The position numbers were made by a program, and so were the translations under genes. DNA of 15,626 bases from Desulfobacterales bacterium (GTDB lineage: Bacteria > Desulfobacterota > Desulfobacteria > Desulfobacterales > Desulfobacteraceae), in the NCBI GenBank assembly GCA_022361135.1, contig JAKSBM010000139.1:1-15626 (forward strand), read 5' to 3'. The first letter of the stretch is position 1. Every line of letters starts with the position of its first letter. This document shows, piece by piece, positions 14,105 through 15,626 of this stretch. The notes beneath the pieces were generated by a model that worked only from the letters and a program-made list of their open reading frames with translations, had not been told where the DNA came from and did not search any database.

Positions 14105-15115
14105 ATGGATAGGGGTCTGATCCGCCGTCTGCTTTCCCAATTCCAGCCCGGGATGGCCCGGGACAATTCCGGGGTTTCCTGGGCCCTGGTCAGGGGCGGG
14201 CGGAATAACCGGGTGTTTAAAGTGGCCGTGGCGGATGGCTTTTTCTGCCTGAAGTGTTTCCATGGATCCGGCCGGGGGGCGAGGTCACGCTTGGATGCCG
14301 AGGTGGACTTCCTCACCCATGCCCGGGAGAGCGGCCTGGGGACCGTCCCCCAACCTTTGGCCGTGGACCGAAAGGCCAGTGCCCTGCTGATGACATGGTT
14401 GGATGGGCAGCCCTGGCTGGATGGCCATGATTGGGATTGGGCCATGGACCACTGCCTTGAATTCCTGGTTCAATTGAACCGGCGGCGGACAGCTCGGATG
14501 AATCCGGCTGCCGATGCCTGCCTTTGCCCGGCAGATCACCTGGCCGATGGGGGAAATCGGCTCAGGCGATTGGCTGATTTGGACTGCAGGGATGATCTGG
14601 ACCATGGTGCCCGGACCCTTATCCGGGACGAGCTGCTGCCCCGGTGGGAGGCAATGGCTGAGAAAACCGGCCGGGAGTTTAAGGACCGGGGATGGGACCT
14701 GCATCGGCCCCTGCCAAGGGGCCAACGCATCATTTCCCCATCGGATTTTGGCTTCCACAATGTCTGTGTCCGGGAGGCGGGGTTGGGATTTTTTGATTTT
14801 GAATATTCGGGCTGGGACGATCCGGTGAAGCTCATCTGTGATTTTTTTTCCCAACCCGACCATCCCCCGCCCATGGATTACTTGTCTGCCTTTGTCCGGG
14901 GACTGGGGGAAGGGATCCATGGACTGGATTCAAATGAATTGGAATGGACGGTTCGGCGGTTCCTTCCCCTGTATCAGATAAAATGGACCTGTATCATCCT
15001 CAACGAGTTCCTGGGTGAAAAGGCTGAGCAGAGACGCTTTGCCCTGGGGCGGAAGGATCAACGGGCCCCACAACTTGAAAAGGCCAGAGCCCATGCACAT
15101 CGGCATCGATTTTGA
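14105..15115 (+). CDS. APH-fold (aminoglycoside phosphotransferase family) kinase
   Basis: A 336-residue kinase-like protein. The nucleotide loop is RGGRNNRVFKV (30-40), K50 is the ATP-binding lysine (FCLKCF), E66 is in the C-helix, and the catalytic loop is SPSDFGFHN (211-219) with D214 and N219; the metal-binding acid is D231 in FFDFEY. The usual HGD is replaced by SPSD. DDPVKLICDFF (238-248) is a strong sign of this subfamily of kinases in sugar clusters. ATG 14105 follows GAGAGGG closely; an in-frame TTG at 14087 with GGGAG seven bases upstream is an alternative that would add six residues. It starts seven bases after the transketolase subunit and overlaps the HAD gene by 23 bases. A sugar or amino-sugar kinase is the likeliest role, rather than antibiotic resistance. 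Confidence 0.85.
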   Translation: MDRGLIRRLLSQFQPGMARDNSGVSWALVRGGRNNRVFKVAVADGFFCLKCFHGSGRGARSRLDAEVDFLTHARESGLGTVPQPLAVDRKASALLMTWLDGQPWLDGHDWDWAMDHCLEFLVQLNRRRTARMNPAADACLCPADHLADGGNRLRRLADLDCRDDLDHGARTLIRDELLPRWEAMAEKTGREFKDRGWDLHRPLPRGQRIISPSDFGFHNVCVREAGLGFFDFEYSGWDDPVKLICDFFSQPDHPPPMDYLSAFVRGLGEGIHGLDSNELEWTVRRFLPLYQIKWTCIILNEFLGEKAEQRRFALGRKDQRAPQLEKARAHAHRHRF

Positions 15116-15626
15116 CAATACATTGATTTGCTATGACGGGGTTTTCAAGTCCGTGGGGCTGGATCTCGGCCTGGTGCCGGAATCCCTGGGAACGGGAAAA
15201 CAGGATGTGAGGGCATACCTGCGGGGCCGGGACCGGGAGGAGGAATGGACTCGACTCCAGGGCATTGTTTACGGCACGGCCCTGGAGCGGGCATGCCTCT
15301 ACCCCGGGGTCATGGAATTCCTGGACTATTGCCGGGGCCGCGGGATTTCCTGTTCCATCATCAGCCACAAGACCCGTTATCCCTATGTGGGGGAGCCCTA
15401 CGACCTGCGGGCGGCGGCCCGGAACTGGCTGGAAAACCGGGCCATTGATCTTCCCCTATTTTTTGAGGACAGCCAGGATGAAAAACAGATCCGGATCCGA
15501 TCCCTGGGCTGCACCCATTTCATTGACGATCTGCCAGAATTCCTGGCCCTGGGCGGGTTTTCCAGAACTGTGAATACCATCCTCTTTGATCCCCGGGATG
15601 CGTTGGGGAGCGTTGCCGGCCATTGG
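15093..15626 (+). CDS. HAD-superfamily hydrolase (partial)
   Basis: The first 178 residues of a haloacid-dehalogenase-type enzyme, open at the right edge. Motif I is IDFDNTL with D6 and D8 as nucleophile and acid/base, motif II is S91 in IISHKT, a conserved lysine is probably K131, and motif IV is FIDDLPE with D145 and D146 binding Mg2+. These are the parts of an active phosphatase. The ATG lies 23 bases inside the end of the kinase gene and lacks a strong ribosome site, so it is probably coupled to kinase translation. A phosphatase next to a kinase, SIS isomerase and transketolase matches the kinase/phosphatase logic of GDP-heptose pathways. The specific substrate is not known. Confidence 0.85.
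   Translation, partial: MHIGIDFDNTLICYDGVFKSVGLDLGLVPESLGTGKQDVRAYLRGRDREEEWTRLQGIVYGTALERACLYPGVMEFLDYCRGRGISCSIISHKTRYPYVGEPYDLRAAARNWLENRAIDLPLFFEDSQDEKQIRIRSLGCTHFIDDLPEFLALGGFSRTVNTILFDPRDALGSVAGHW

Noticed and set aside
13249..14445. Long minus-strand frame of about 398 codons across the transketolase subunit
   Set aside because: Antisense shadow in GC-rich coding sequence; the plus strand shows intact transketolase and kinase motifs.
1..15626. tRNA, rRNA, CRISPR arrays, insertion sequences
   Set aside because: No cloverleaf, rRNA-like stretch, regularly spaced repeats or transposase gene seen on either strand.

Overview
The window holds two transcription units that point away from each other. 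The sequence is moderately GC-rich, has strong Shine-Dalgarno sites, uses GTG and TTG starts now and then, and favours GGG/CCC codons. The protein styles (FadR-type regulator, B12-radical SAM, SPASM, WbuC cupin) suggest a Gram-negative anaerobe, possibly a Desulfobacterota member. That placement is an inference from style; no marker gene is present.

Left unit, minus strand (1-1242): a GTG-started FadR/GntR-family regulator (535-1242) lies upstream of the first 117 codons of an IlvD/Edd-family dehydratase (1-351, cut by the window edge). A good sigma70-type promoter precedes the dehydratase. A 9-bp motif occurs in both promoter regions of this unit, so the regulator may control itself and the dehydratase. 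A noncoding stretch (1243-1885) separates this unit from the right one and carries two inverted repeats but no convincing gene.

Right unit, plus strand (1886 to beyond 15626): fourteen co-directional genes with gaps of at most 40 bases and frequent overlaps, so very likely one operon. In order: B12-binding radical SAM protein, DegT/StrS aminotransferase, WbuC-type cupin, SAM methyltransferase, FemAB/GNAT-like acyltransferase, PurN-like formyltransferase, radical SAM/SPASM enzyme, a large glycosyltransferase-like protein, GmhA-like SIS isomerase, two extended SDR nucleotide-sugar enzymes, transketolase N-terminal subunit, APH-fold kinase, and a HAD phosphatase (partial).

Together these read as the middle of a surface-glycan cluster that builds an unusual activated sugar. 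A transketolase, an aldose/ketose phosphate isomerase, a small-molecule kinase and a HAD phosphatase could make a heptose-like or longer sugar phosphate. Two SDRs, an aminotransferase, a formyltransferase, an acyltransferase, a methyltransferase and two radical SAM enzymes could then decorate it. No sugar nucleotidyltransferase, flippase, polymerase or transketolase C-terminal half is inside the window. The product and the reaction order are inferred, not shown by the sequence.
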